Notes under the pieces: generated by a model
Told to the model about the DNA's origin: nothing
The model's input: the letters and a program-made list of their open reading frames with translations, nothing else
Databases searched by the model: none
Translations under genes and position numbers: made by a program
Shown here: in pieces, positions 36,046 through 49,372 of the stretch
Layout: each line of letters begins with the position of its first letter
Position numbering within the stretch: the first letter of the stretch is position 1
NCBI GenBank assembly: GCA_013398295.1
Contig: VZSF01000033.1
Coordinates: 186,001 to 250,000 of the forward strand
Direction: 5' to 3'
Length of the DNA stretch: 64,000 nt
Source of the DNA: Chionis minor
Lineage: Eukaryota; Chordata; Aves; Charadriiformes; Chionididae

Positions 36046-37519
36046 AGAAATGGGGGTAGTGTCTTGCCATGAACACATGTCAGAGCTCGCTCACAGAGGA
36101 AGCCTGTAAAACAGCTTAAATTAAAAAAAAGAAGGGTATTTTCTTGGGGTTTTTAATTAAAAAAAAAAAGAGATGCAAATGCATGTTCTAAAAATCAGTG
36201 GTTTAAAAAGCCATCTTTTTGATCTGCTTTATTGAAAATAAGTTATACATGCGCAGTACAGTAACCTCTGGGAAAATGATACATTATACACATTTTCCTA
36301 TTTTGCTTAGGCATCACAATGAAAGGCATAGTATAAAACCCCTGCTCATTTCCAAAATAGTCAAAATCACATACGTAATAACACATGTTAGTAAGTATTT
36401 GTATATGTAATATTCTGGAAAATTTTCCTTTAGAATTGTAGAATCTTTTTACTGGATCATTCTTTATCCACTTCACCCATCAGTAAACCCACTTTGACCT
36501 AGTCACTACCTATATGTTTTGGAAGACAGAATAGATGTTAAAAACCTTAAAATCATCAGAGATATATTTTCCACAGATCACTGTCATAGCCTTAAGGCCT
36601 GAGAGCCAGCAAACCCCTGGAGCTTGCTGTAGACGGTTATATCATTAGAAATCTTAACATCGCAGCTCCCCAAGACAGGTGTTTCTAGTGATGATGGGTA
36701 AAGCTATTACATCTTAAAACACTCCCTGCTCCATGCTCACATAATGCTAGTATAAATGGTCAAAGCAGAGCAATTTGAGGAACAAATCACAGCACAGCGG
36801 CACCATGTCATATGTGCGCTGTTCTGGGACGCTGCTGTGAACTGGATTATTTCTAAAAGGAAAATTACACTTTAACAAGAAACATCGAAGATTTCTGAAT
36901 TAAGATTTTCTGTGTTGGACTGAGAACCAGATCTTAAAATTTCACTCGTGTGCGTGTCTAAGTGTAGGACAGAGGAAGGAACAGTGCCTTGTGAAAGCTA
37001 ATGGCCCCAGACAGGGGATGGAGGCAATGGAGGGTCAGTTCCTTGCTCTGAATCTGTGGAGATCCCAAATGATGCTCTGGCTGGTAAGCCAGCCTCTCAC
37101 GTGGATGTTGTGGTAGTTTCCTAACAAGGAAGCCCCAAGAAATGTAAGAGCAAAACAAAACTTGGCTCTGTAGGCCGTTTGCTGTGTTACATCTCCTAAT
37201 CTGAGTTACGTCTGTTGTGGTCCCTCTACCTATATCACTGTGATAAGGAATTCAGTAATATTTCCCAGTGTGTTGGAACCTGTAGGTGTACATCCACCAC
37301 TAAATCAGAAAAAAAGAAAGGGCAAGAAAAAGCTTAGAAAAGAGAAGGAATTGATAAGCTCTTAACTGTCTTGTTACATCAAATATACATACTGTATGTT
37401 ATGTGTAAAAACATGCTATACGCATAATGGTGGCTAGCTGTTGCCCATGGGCCCTATACATGACCAGAAGAAATAAGCATGGAAGATGTCTTGGGTAACA
37501 GAACTGTCTTAAATGGAGG
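36046..37519. other. Non-coding stretch, no gene recognised
   Basis: A-rich runs at about 36122-36172 surround TTTTTAATTAAAAA. Nothing else was recognised. Confidence 0.5.
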
Positions 37520-37690
37520 GAGAGCAGAACACTACAACAGGCTGCTGGGAACTGTGGAGTCTCTTTTGCAGAAGAGGTTAAAAAATAGGCAGATCAAGCA
37601 CGTCGTGAAGGATTTCCAGAGTGGTGAACCTCCTTTCAGCAACTGCCCTCATCGGAGGATCTCCTGAAGCTCCTTCTGACCCACCTTTTG
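37520..37690 (+). mobile_element. Old CR1 LINE 3' fragment
   Basis: CAACAGGCTGCTGGGAACTG, TGTGGAGTCTCTTT, GAAGAGGTTAAAAAATAGGC, AGATCAAGCACGTCGTGAAG and GATCTCCTGAAGCTCCTTCT align in order with the CR1 3' end (AACAGGCTGCCCAGAG..., GTGGAGTCTCC..., GAGGTTTTTAAGAACAGG..., GACCTCCTGAGGTCCCTTCC...). More diverged than the copies at 23263 and 58258, so older. Confidence 0.6.
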
Positions 37691-40411
37691 TACCTCTTGA
37701 TTTTTTTTGGAAAAAGTTTTCATCCCAGCCAGCAAATCGCTACACTACAAAATTCCAGATCAGGCCAGCCTTTGCCCAGAAATGAGAGGGAGAAGATGCT
37801 AAGTCTCACCAGAGCTTGTTTGCTGCAGCGTGATACCAAACAGCTACACGGCTCCTGATCCCAGGCTCAGCCTGCCTGGGGCTGTGCCGTGGGGATTAAC
37901 CAGCTCAGCTCCCTTCCCTGACTTGAGCAGCTCAGCACTGCATCCTGAGCCCTCAATGATGTTACACAGCACGTGGGAGGGGAGGGACGCGGCAAATATA
38001 TTTACTAGGTATGTCCACTGCAAATAAATCACCCTGAATGAATTACGGAGTGAGAAGAGGTACACGGCATGATACCACTGTTATAAATGCCGGTGTTATT
38101 AGTTGTGCTGGGGTGCTGGAGGAGACAAATCGGTGTGGACGGAGCATGGATGTGTGGTGTGAAGATTAGGTATGATGGATTAGGGGTGCATTTCTCCAGG
38201 ACTGCAGCACTGCCTGAGACCTGCGTGTGGTCAGACAGCTTCACGGCTGGAGAGGCAGAACGTGATGGCGCGACAGGGGGGATTTGGTGGCATTATATTG
38301 GTGGCCGTATCAGGATATGCAGAGGCTGTGATTCATCACTCGGGCTCCTTATTTCTGATTTCCTGCTGCTTCTGAACAACAAATGGAATTGAAAACGCGA
38401 GCCTGCGCCACAGCAGGACTCTCTGGGGTGGCTGCAAGTAACTGACAGCTATAAATTGTAGCCCCTGCAAGCAGTTAGGAGGCCCATGGGAATAAGAGAT
38501 ACCATAACATGAAAATGAAGGTCAGCTACGATGCCGTGAACATGGAGTGATCGCCCAGTATATTATAGGGTCTTTAGAAACTGGCAGAACTACCCAGCCT
38601 TTCGCAGCCGTCACGGATCAGAGGGCTGCTCAGCGATGCCCGTGAGAACCAGGGATGGCTGTGGGATGGGGCAGAGCCCCAAGCCTCCTTGGGGGGCTCG
38701 GTCTGTTTGTAGCTGTCAGGCAGGAGGGATTTGCCTTGGGTGTTTTTCACTGTAGTGTAACTCCCTGGGATTTAATAAACACAGTACAGGAAATTTGGAG
38801 GGAACTCATGAATCTCCCCTGGCAATAAAACCCAAATGTTTCTGCGATGCTTATATTCAAACTGGAGTAAAAATAAAATTATTGACTTGCTTGCAGTCAT
38901 CCAACACAAGCTTATTTTCGCTAAGTTATTTCACCAAAGTATTGTGGAATAAAAATATTAAATCAGAAAAGGCAATAGAGCATTTGCAAAGACCTCATTG
39001 CAAAATGACTCAACTATAGCCTATTTCTCAACCACAGAGATAACTCTATTTCCTTTTTTTTTTTTTTTTTCCCCCTAATTTTTTTTGTGCTCGATGGAGA
39101 AAACGTCACAGTTTTGGGAAGGGGGAGAGTTTACCCCTTTTTCCAAAGGGTTCTTAGGTAAAACATTCAGAAGTGTGTAAGTGACTTAGGAAAGTACGTT
39201 TTTCTCTTCAGAAGGGACATGGGTTGTTTGGCAATTACTACCAGGCATGTGCTGGGAGATAAAGCTCGCCCCAGAGATTCAGAACAAAAGCAAAACTGGA
39301 TCATGAAGCAAGGCCCCTCAGAGACCTTTCTTGCTTGCTGGGACAGGGGATCCAAAACTACCAGCTTGGGTTTGGAGACAGTTTGTGAACCCTGCTGTGT
39401 GCTCATAAGCAGAGGGTGGTGGGCTCAATCACAGGTATGGTAGAGAGCATTTGGCTCTGGGCTCTTCCTCGCCTACCACTACCAACAGTTCCCACAGGCA
39501 GAGGGGGGAGGCTTGGGAGATGAGCTGCCCTGAGCCCTCACCTTCTCTTAATGGGCTGATGCTTGCGTGCCAAGGGGTGGCTTGTGCTCAGGGACAGGTA
39601 CCTGGAATAATGTAAATTGCTAAAACGAGCTGTAGGTGGAGATGTAATGGACTATATGGATGGAGTCCAAATGGGGAGATGTAATAGACACTCAGCAATG
39701 AATTATATCCCCAAATCCCAAGCAGCTTCTGCAGCTCTGATGTGTAAGGATGCTTTTCACGGCTGCAGATGAAGAGCATTCTGGTAACAGCCTCAGTCTC
39801 TGGCAAATTCTGCAGGGATTTTGTGGGCTCTGATCCTTGCTGTACCCTAATTTCCATTCTCTTCACTAGGGCTCTAATGTGGGGAGAATCTGGTTTCTTT
39901 TTCAGTCCGAACCAGGCAAAAGGCAAATCCTCATCAGTCCCTAGCAGATGCGATAGGCCGATCATTATTGAAGATGATGTATTTGGGATTTGTAATTAAA
40001 ATTAAAGCTATTTGCTATAAAACATGTAGAATTTAATTCCTTTCATTAGATATCTTAGGCTAATTGTTGCATCCAGCAGGGAGCAAATGGCATTGTAATT
40101 GCTTGATATCTCATGCTGGTTTGATTAGAAGACGATAGGAATGGGAAAAAAGAGAGATAACTCCGAGAAGGGCTTTATCTTTCTTTCTTTGATTTCTGCT
40201 TGGTGCCAAGCATTTGTAACATAAAATAGAAATTTTCAAACTGACTCTCTGTTCCTGTCTCAGTAAGAAAGCTATGGGGTTGAGGAGTGAAAATGCTGAT
40301 TTAATTTACCTCTGGAGAGGTGCTGAGACCATCAGCTGAGGAACAGCACTGTTTTAGAGCTAAACTTAGTAAGCGCTCGCTGCTCATCTAGAGGAGTTCT
40401 CATGAGTATTC
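37691..40411. other. Non-coding stretch, moderately CpG-containing
   Basis: Scattered CpGs (e.g. GGCGCGACAGG at about 38268, ACGCGAGCCTGCGCC at about 38395) are a little denser than background from 37980 to 38640, without making an island. A 17-base T-run followed by CCCCC is at 39054-39075. Frames up to 125 codons (39588-39965, minus) have no domain. Confidence 0.45.
39054..39070. repeat. Poly-T tract
   Basis: Seventeen consecutive T, then five C. It could be the tail of an old minus-strand retroposed sequence, but the adjoining bases match nothing recognised. Confidence 0.85.
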
Positions 40412-40512
40412 TTTCCATCCTTCTGCCAGGGAAACTGAGGCACAGAAAGACAACGTGTTGGATCTCATGTCACACAGCATGAGTGTAAGCAGCAAAGACA
40501 AAGACTGAGCCC
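40412..40512 (-). repeat. MIR-family SINE remnant, reversed
   Basis: CCAGGGAAACTGAGGCACAG, AAAGACAACGTGTTGGATCT, CATGTCACACAGCATGAGTG and AAAGACTGAGCCC match the reverse complement of the MIR core (GAGGAAACTGAGGCACAGAG..., AAGGTCACACAGC...), in order. Confidence 0.7.
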
Positions 40513-43500
40513 AAAAGAGCCTCCCTTTTCTTCTAGGGTATGCAGTTCTGAAATGTCTGTGGTGAAGTACAGGAAGGTGACGGAGGTGTGAAATACTAGT
40601 GAGTCACAGAGGACTGCTGCCACTCCTGGTTTTTAGCTACTAAATTATAGTCCTCATTTCTCCAGTGCACACTAGGCAGAAGTCTGTTATGGGTGGTGTT
40701 TGCGATAAGTAGTGGGACGTGCACATCTGTGTACAGGAAATCCAATTTCTGTTGTAGCTCTGAATAGGGCATGCAGCTTCCTAACAGCTCCCACATAATG
40801 TCCATACCAGCCTCTGTGCAGAATGAGGCGAATAGCACCAGTTCCATGCTAGTCCCAGGATTAACACAGCTAACCAGGGAAGTATTTCTCCATGGAGGAG
40901 CAGCGCAGTGGGTCAAACCATGCCTCCAGTTTGGACACATGGATGGGAACAGGGAATAGAAAGAGTTAATGACAGGCATGAAAACAGGTAGGAAAGTCTG
41001 TAGAAAGGAAGATCTAAGAGTTTGAGCGTGGAAAACAAATCAAATCTCATACAAATAAATATCAAAAAGCAATTCCACCTGTGAAAAACAGGGGGCATGA
41101 TAGGCTTGGGATAAAGCAGATGGCAAAGCTGTCCTAGGCTCCCTGTACAAGCCAAAGAGCCACAGCTGGGCACCTGCCGGGTTATGCTGCAAGCACCCAA
41201 GGTGCTGCAGGACAGTGATGGGCATAAAGGAAAGAAGGGAGGTGAGCAGGCAAGGCCAATGGAGCTTGTTCTTTTGATGGGAGTTTGAAGACTGCCCACA
41301 GAAGGAGACCTTTCCATGGCAGAGATAAAGGCAGGGAAGTTGCCTTTGTCTGTGTTGGAGACTTGCAGGATGTGGGAGGTATTACTGTGGCAAAGGGAAA
41401 ACAGCAGCCTCTCCAGTGAGTCTCCTCTCTTCTTTCAGTCTTTAACAGTAGTCTTTTCCACATTCCCCCTGTACAGTACTTGATAAAATGCCATCACCGT
41501 GGCCTCGGAGAGTCCAACTCAGTCAGCCGCCCCCATACTGTTTCATCCTCATCAGTGTGTGAGTCAAGGTCCGTGCAGGAAATTTCAGCCCCCAGCAATG
41601 ACCTTTTTATTGAGAAGCAGGCTGTGCACGGCCCCAATCACAGTGCATGAGGCAGGTCACACCTCAGCCTTTTAAAGATGTTTTCCTGATACTTGCTGCT
41701 TTAAACTCCGAGCACCTTGTAATCTTTATTAGCATCCTTTCCGCACCATTTCTGCAAGATAAGGAAAAGTTTCTGCTTTCATTCTTTCAGGTGAGGGATA
41801 GAGGCTGATTCCCAGAGGTCCTTCAGGTACGGCATATGTCTTCTGACCTTTTGCTGAAGCTCATGTACCCCTGGAAGCATCCAAGTTTCACACCTGGGCA
41901 GGTCACCTCAGGTGCTGGGAGTTAATGAAATTCATAGGCAGGGATGAAATCAGGTCTGCAAAAGCTCCACAGCTGTTTTTTAAAAGGCAGGACCAGGGTT
42001 CCTGCCTGGAGCATACCAATCAGGATGCACCAATGCCCGGCTGCACCCTGCAAGCACGAGCTGTGTCAGGAGACGTATGGCCAGCATAGGATGAAAGCAG
42101 TGTCTGGGGATGGGTCTCTTCTGCCACTGTTTGAAACTGGACTTAGCTTGTGGGCTTCAGAAACTTTGTGAGTGGGGAAGTTTTCTTTTGTGTCTTCGGA
42201 TAGTAAACATGGTGGCTACTTCTCCTGCCCTTTTTTTTATTTTACAAAGAGGTTTGCCACTGAGTTTTCCCAGCCCTTCCTACATGGTGACAATCTCTTG
42301 AGCTTTTTCCATCTGTGCTGCCAGCTACAACTGGTTTCTGCTAATGCATGTATGCAGGCAGCTTCTGGGCTTTCTGCTTTTAACTTTTTAAATAAGCTCC
42401 TTGTGCATGAAGTTTGTCCACAGTATGTGTGACATTTAAGTTTAAAAACCAAACCAAACCTATAGCTAGCTGCTCTGCACCAGGCTATATTAAGCCCACC
42501 TAAGCAAGGCTTCTTCTAGTGAATAGAAGTAGAAAAAGTCTCTGTGGCTGCTGTACTGTCAGCTTTCCTATCCAATTTAATTAGTTCTGTGGAGCTCCAT
42601 GAGTAAATTTGCATATAATATATTCTTCCCTCCCTTTCCTTGTTATATGCGTTAATTATTTTCATGGGGCACACTCAGGGCTCACAGATGAAGCGCAGAT
42701 CTGGGCGAACATCTCTGCCTCCGGCGGGCGGTCACCCCAGGGAAGCACAGCTGTGAATAGGTACAGGAGGAGAAAACTGCGTATGATAAATCTGAAGTTA
42801 GGCAGACTGAAAGGCGGGCTCAGAGCAGTGGGAAACTGCTGAAAGTCTGGGTCTTCTCTAAGTCTGTGCATACAAATACAGAGGTTGATGGAAAGTGGCT
42901 TTATGAAACCAGCTTCTGCTGCTAATTTAAGGGTCAATACTTCCTCAGTCCGTTTGGGATTTTGGTTTGGAGCTCACAGACAGGACTTTAAGTGAAATAA
43001 AGCTGCACCTCTGATTTGAAGTGGGTTTTAGGGGCTTACGGAGGCATTGGTTGGGTGCAGGCTGTCACAGGAGGGAGCGGTGCAGGATACCAGGGCACAC
43101 ATGGCAGATGTCAATGCTGGAGAGAGCAAGTGGGATGAAATCAGCCACAGGTTGAAGACTGATGCGCCTGTCACCGCTATCGGGGCTGCCGGAGCAATAA
43201 CACACCTCCCTCCAAACACCAGGGCTGTGGTGAAACCTGCAGAAACCGCTTTTGTTTATTTGTTAGATAGAGATACGTGAAGTGAAAAGCTGGTGGTTTC
43301 ATACCCACATCGAAAATCACTATGGTCATTAGTCAGGACCTGAGTTTCCCAAATAGTTTTCTGCCTCTTTGGAAGGAACGGTAGGGTGCTACTGCTTGGC
43401 CCCTGGATGGGTCCAGCAGTGACCACAGGCTCCAGCTCCCAGGTCCTCCTGCTGCTTTCTTAATTTAAGAAAATTAAAAATCTGCCTACGTACTGACAGA

Positions 43501-44528
43501 ATAGCAGAATTTGACCTCCCACTTGATTGCAAAATCTAGGTTTTTCACCATCTTTCCCTTTGCATTTATTTGCTTACAGGGACAAAGAGGAATTCAGATA
43601 AGCACCCTCCTTTTCTCTGTGGTGGAGTCCTGGTTTGACAAGATGAGGAAGGGGACTGCTTACTAGTCTGCCTTGCATTTAAATGAAGATAGTAGCAATC
43701 TAGTTCTGCATGATAAGCATAAAAAATGGTCATTTTATGCTAGATCATCTCCTGTTGTGCAAAGTAAAATGGTTTTTCATCTGTATGACAGAGACAGAAC
43801 CGCTTAAACAGAGTCTAGAGGTATATTTTGGTATCTCCCTAAGTAATGCCATTACTGATAATTAGCGGACTATCCTGTGGCCTGTAGTTACTTCTAAATT
43901 TATCAGTGGGGAAACAGTTTGTGGGAGCTATTGCATCTTGATTTTGTTATTAATCCAGCTGTACAGCTGTGTTCTCCCACCATGGTAAATGTCAGATATG
44001 GGAACTGGCAGAGTGGACAGAGGAAATACTATGTCTGGGAGGCACAGATTGTTGGCTAAATAAACCTCCCCCAGGAAAGCATTTGGAGAAATGGGAGCAG
44101 GAGGACAGGAAAGGGACAATCTGATTCCAAACACAAAGAGGGAATTTAGTTTAAATACCTCAGCCAACAGAGCAGAAATTTTTAACATATGACATGAGTA
44201 AACGGTTCTTTTTTTTGAGTGCTTTGTTTACTGCATAATTTAAAGGAAGATTTTTGTCGCCCTTTGCTACATAATTGAATTTTTATAGTGCTGTTAATAA
44301 AAATATACATCAAATGTGACAATTATTATTCTTCGATGGATTTTTGTATTATTTCAGTCTGAGAGAGTTATGAGAAAACATTAAGGATAACTCTAAAGAT
44401 GTATTCTGAAATCATTTCTATGATTTAGTACTTCTTAAAATTAGTGAAATACTTGGATGTCTTCTCTACTTCTGTGAAGTAGTACTGGGTTTTCAGAGAC
44501 AGTCGATACATTTTAATGGTTGTAAAAG
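40513..44528. other. Long non-coding stretch, no gene recognised
   Basis: Includes minus-strand frames of 127 and 134 codons (40596-40979, 40913-41317) without recognisable domains. A small CpG-bearing patch (CCTCCGGCGGGCGG) is near 42719. Nothing else supportable. Confidence 0.5.
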
Positions 44529-44600
44529 AGGGGCCAATCCTGCAGTCACTTTCAGGTAAAAATCCCATTTGTTTCCACGGGAGTTTTGTCAAGGTAAGGG
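44529..44600. repeat. Ancient palindromic amniote repeat
   Basis: GAGGGGCCAATCCTGCAGTC is followed by AGGTAAAAATCCCATTTG, then CACGGGAGTTTTGTCAAGG. This fits an old palindromic amniote repeat (GGCCAATCCTGCAGTCC..., CAAAACTCCCATTGACTTC, AATGGGAGTTTTGCC...). The arms AAAATCCC and GGGAGTTTT are still visible. Confidence 0.6.
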
Positions 44601-47600
44601 AGATGGCTGCATCAAGTTGCAGAAATTTATGTAAAAAATGTCAGTTCCAGTATGTCATTTGTTTGAGTGTTGAAAACAGCATTATCCTTTCATGTCCCAT
44701 ACAGTGAGGCAGTAAATCCTTTTTAAAAAGGTTTGGAGATAAAGAAAAATACATTTGACCCTTTGTGCTCTATCCTGGCCCCTTACTTATGTCACTCTCT
44801 TGGTTTCTGGGGAACATATTACAGAAAAAAGCTGCAGAATTTAGTTGTGGACATGAGTGGAACAATGGTGCAAATCTCTACAGCTTGCCTTTCTACCTCA
44901 TGAGGTGTAAACTGGCAGAGTTCAGAGTAATATTTCCTTGTCTTTTTTATTAATGGGGGGAAAAAGGCCCATTAAACATCTGTCATTAGATTTATTTGGG
45001 ACAGTAGTTTCCAGCTGAAACGCTTCTTAAAAGTATATTTATCCTTTGAAGAAGAAATGGCATTACTTCCAGAATGGAGAAAACGATGATTTAAATATGT
45101 TTTCTGATAATGGGACCAGTTTGTTAATGAACAGTAATTTCCTGGCTACCTCCGGTGGAATTAAGCTCATGGATTATATAATACATCTGTGAAAGCTTAT
45201 CTGATTGCCTAGTAATTGTGACCTCATTGTGGATTGTGCAATTAAGCATTAAGCTACTATTTGGCACCATGGTTAATTGTGTTTTACTTTTCTGATACGC
45301 TTGTTGACAGTATGGAACACAATAACCGATAACAGCAGAGGGGTGGGAGGAACAGCGCTACCTAAGCACTGTCCCCACGCAGCACTGCAGGTGCCCTTCT
45401 CCAGCAGGGAGGAGATAATTAAGCAGGCAAAGAGCTAATGACAGTGGGGAGACTGTCACATCCAGTGTGAAGGCTTTTAGGCCAGGAACCAAAGTCCTTT
45501 TGCTTTCAAACCAATGTGTTTTGCTGAAAGAGGTTGATGGTTTCAACATGCAAAGGAGTAGTTCTGCAGGGCAAATTTGCGGGTATATCTTTTGGATAGT
45601 TTCCTGAACCAAGTCATAGCTCTCCCAATATAAATACTTGTTTGGGAATGTGCAAAGCAGCAACATTTTAGAAAGCTATTTGGGGAAATTGTGCCTAAAA
45701 TATACATGTTAGTCAAGTTGAAGGTAGATTTTGGAGATGTAGTGAGAGAGATGACATCAGGATGAGCAAAAAAGCAATGTTTACAGGCAAAGGTAAATGA
45801 CTCAACACTGGGAAGGGATCTCAACTATTCTGACCCTTCAACCACCATGCCAAAATCTTCAGGTGACCAAGAGCCAGGACGTGCTTACCTGGTACCTCAG
45901 AGAGACTGGCGACTTTGGGAATGGTTCATGGGCAGGAACCCATGTGGTCACAACATTACTTGCAAAGCGGTGATTCGTATGTACCTCTCCTGTAGGACAA
46001 CTCGTTGTAGACACCTTTGTCGACCAGGTGGATTTTCTTATTCTCCCCACTAAGGAGAGAGCCATGCTGGGCATGGCTTCCTGCACCAACAGTGCCCTCC
46101 TGCTTGGTGCATGACACAAGTGAGCCTAAAAGCCAGCTCTGGGCTGCTGAAGAGCCACAGGTCCCCATGTGCCAGTGCACGAGAACCAGAATGTGAAACA
46201 GGATGGCAAAAATAAATAAATTTGTCAGTTCTTTCATGCTGAGAGAAACAAGAATTGTAAATATTCGCTGTGGCTGATTTCAATAATGCAGAATAAGGAA
46301 GTATTAAAGGCTTTTTATTGTGGTGTAGTCATCTCTTCTCAATTAAACATGCTTCCTCTTGGACCTCCTCCTCTTTGGACTCTGCCATCTTTTGAGTAGT
46401 ACATCAACAGTACGCCCTTTTCCGTCATGATGTATTGTGCTCGTATATCCTCAGGGTGAGCTTTCTTTCTAATGATCTATTAGTGAAATGCATCATTTGA
46501 GTGAGGATGATGATGATGATATACTACTCCATGGATGATGCCATCCAAAGGAAAGAAAAGGTCAAACAACAAATTCAATAGAGTTATTGGATAAAAGTCA
46601 GGCAACACATCATCTCCGAGGCTGCTTTCCTAATGCCAAGGAGGATTGCTGATATAAGCAATGCGTTCCGGGGACCATTTCTTTTATGACTGTGCCTGAA
46701 CTGACCCCTGAACGTCAAAGGAAAGCAGTACTTTGGATCATCTGAATTGAGAGAGAATCAAAACATTTTTGTGTTTGAGATTATGTGTATGACAGGTTCA
46801 GCATCACATCTCCAGGCAGCATATATCTTCTGTTCTGGCCATGCTTCTGTCTTCCGGGGGCATATTGGCAAATATTGCATACATGTTTCTCTGCCTAGGG
46901 TAGTCCTAAATTATGTGCGTATTTGTAGAACCTGATCACTTGGTTCACTGCAATTACATAAGAATATAGCAAATAAGCTTTTTTTGTGAGTTGAAGTTAC
47001 CAGTGTAGGGTTATAGAATAGCACCTGCAAAATTCTTACTTTATTGCAATTGTTTCCTTCATCAAGTCAGAAAATGTATTTTAAAATCATTCTCTCTGCC
47101 TCTTTTCACCAAGATTGAAAAACCCCACTATGCTTAGGCTGAGCAAAAAATATTCAGTGTATCTTAGAGGGGTTTTTTTTAAAAACGGTATGGATTTTTC
47201 TTTTCTCTCATGTGTCTTGTTTGCTTTCTTAAAATCCTAGAACCTTGCTGTGGAAGGGCACTGAGAGATACACATAAATGATGTGCAGAGTTGTATTCCA
47301 AAACGGCGTAATTGTTTAATGCCTACTGAAATGTAATGAAGCTTATGAGAGTGCTAAGGGATTCATCTATCCATCCAAGATCAATACATCGAGTAAGGTG
47401 CAATTTGCTATGGAGGAGGGGTCTTGCAATGGGTATTCTTGATTTTCAGGAATAGACTTCAGGCTGGTCTCTCCTTTCAAGCCCCCATATTTGCATTTGT
47501 TGATAATCATAAATGTTTTTGTAGTGCTGAGATGTGACATCCAACTGCTTCATTTTGCCATTTGACACGTGAGAATGACATGCAATGCAGCTTCTCAAAC

Positions 47601-49330
47601 AGTGGGAATATGACCTGGCACTGGCCTTGGAAAATTGGAAAAGATGCTTTTGAAGCCAAGGCCAGTTCTGTGCTGTATGGACATTTCAAGGTCCCCAACA
47701 TTCCCTTTTCTGCAGAGCGCGGGGTGTGCTAGCAGTTGTATCATTGTAAAAGTGGTCAGACATCTCCCAGCTGGAATCTGTGTATGGTCTATGGAGTACT
47801 GTAGAATAAATTCCAAACACAATGCATGCACTTAATCTGTTCCACCAGGATTTTTTTGTTTTGGCCCTCCCCGCCCCCCCCATCATTGACACAAGAGAGT
47901 GATTATTGCTAGGGAAATTGCGCAGTGCATTCTCTGTAAATCTTAGTATGCTTGAGTCTCTGCTTCCAGTGAAATCCTTCTCTGTAATGAAGTGAGGAGT
48001 TGCTTTTGGGGAGAGGGTAGAGGAAGATGCCTTGAACTGGCTTCCTGAAAAATGCAATCTGCTGATAGCTGGGAGCAACTATTTTAAGGCCTCCAACACT
48101 TGCCTTCTAGTCAGAGGTAGTGCACAGAGCATTGAACGGGAATTATAAGAGATTTATTACACCTTAAGAAGCAGGAGTAAAAACCAGCAAAATCACAGAA
48201 ATTTACCATGTACAGAGTAATTCCTGCAGAAAAAGCTTAGTCTTTTGGCCCTTCTGACCAATTCCATACTCTTCATGTCACTTTCTTTTGTTTCAGGAAA
48301 CCTATGCTCAGGAATGCTGCTGCTTCTTAATTTGAAGATATTTCAATGAACTTCAGTATTATTAAAGCTTTTCAGCAAGCATGATTTTTCTGGGTTGAGT
48401 TGGGGTGTCTAACAAGATAGAAAAATGAGAAGTCTGAAGGTTTTAAAAGCTTGAGCAAATTTCTGGCAATGGCATGTCAAATGCAGCTTGCAAATTATAC
48501 AATGCCATTTCATGACAACATTTTCTGCTATTCCAAGCTTGATTATAGTTAAAATAAAACTGAGAACCAGTTCAGCTTGTAGAGGTGTGTGTCCATGAAT
48601 CATGGTGTTAGCCTTGTGAAGGATGGGTCTACGTGGTTCCAACAGCTAAAGCTACTGTAAATGCAAATGCAAAATAAGTGTTGTAAATATATGTATGCAT
48701 GTATATTTAGACAAAAGATCCTGTACTATACACAGAAAAGCAACCTCTGCAGTTGTCTGAGATGTGGATATATTATCTATCCTAGCTCTGTTTCGCTACC
48801 TGCTTTTTAGAACGGCTACCATACAGCTGATAATTTAGAAGATGCAAATGCACATCCCTGTATTATACAGTCATAAAAATGTCCTAAGAGCAAAACAAAA
48901 GGTCATACTTATTAGAGAAATCACCCAGTATGAAGAATTAATAACACCTCAATATGAAATACTTGTAAATATATTTTTGCTCTTCAGCATTGTAAGTGAA
49001 CATCAGGCTAACCTGGACAAAATCCAGTTGCCTGCTATTTTTTTTCATTGCTTCCAAATAACACCAAATAGAGCTTAATAATCAGTGACAGATCTTTTCC
49101 TTCCAAGCCTGTTTTTTTATGTTTGTTCCTTCCTTTACTTTCCCTGTCATGTCTCCAAGCTATTCCTCTGAATCCCTGCTTAGCCTGGACTCACTTTAAC
49201 TGTGCCCTAACGGTGCGACGATTCACACTACAGCGCTACTGTCTCCCCATCCCAGAGTCCGTGAGCTGCAAAATTAGCTCATTGCACCTGCAGCCTGATT
49301 TTGCAGTAATTCCAAACCTTCTCTTTACAT
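44601..49330. other. Non-coding stretch with enhancer-like blocks
   Basis: No gene recognised. AT-rich, repeat-poor blocks lie at about 44960-45330 and 47270-47420. A short GAT repeat is at 46506-46520 and a C-run at 47874-47881. A 3' splice-like site (CTTTCTTTTGTTTCAG) ends at 48296. Frames up to 130 codons have no domain. Confidence 0.45.
46506..46520. repeat. (GAT)5 microsatellite
   Basis: Five GAT units in a row. Confidence 0.85.
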
Positions 49331-49372
49331 ATAAATAAATAAATAGCTAGATAAATAAATAAATAAATAAAT
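49331..49372. repeat. (AAAT)n microsatellite, interrupted
   Basis: ATAA-type tetranucleotide units run through the segment, interrupted once by TAGCTAG. Confidence 0.9.

Noticed and set aside
39054..39075. Poly-T tract as the tail of a processed pseudogene on the minus strand
   Set aside because: The adjoining sequence matches no recognised gene and no target-site duplication was seen.
45812..45850. GGAAGGGATCTCAACTATTC as a reversed CR1 end
   Set aside because: The match to the CR1 end is brief and the flanks do not continue it.
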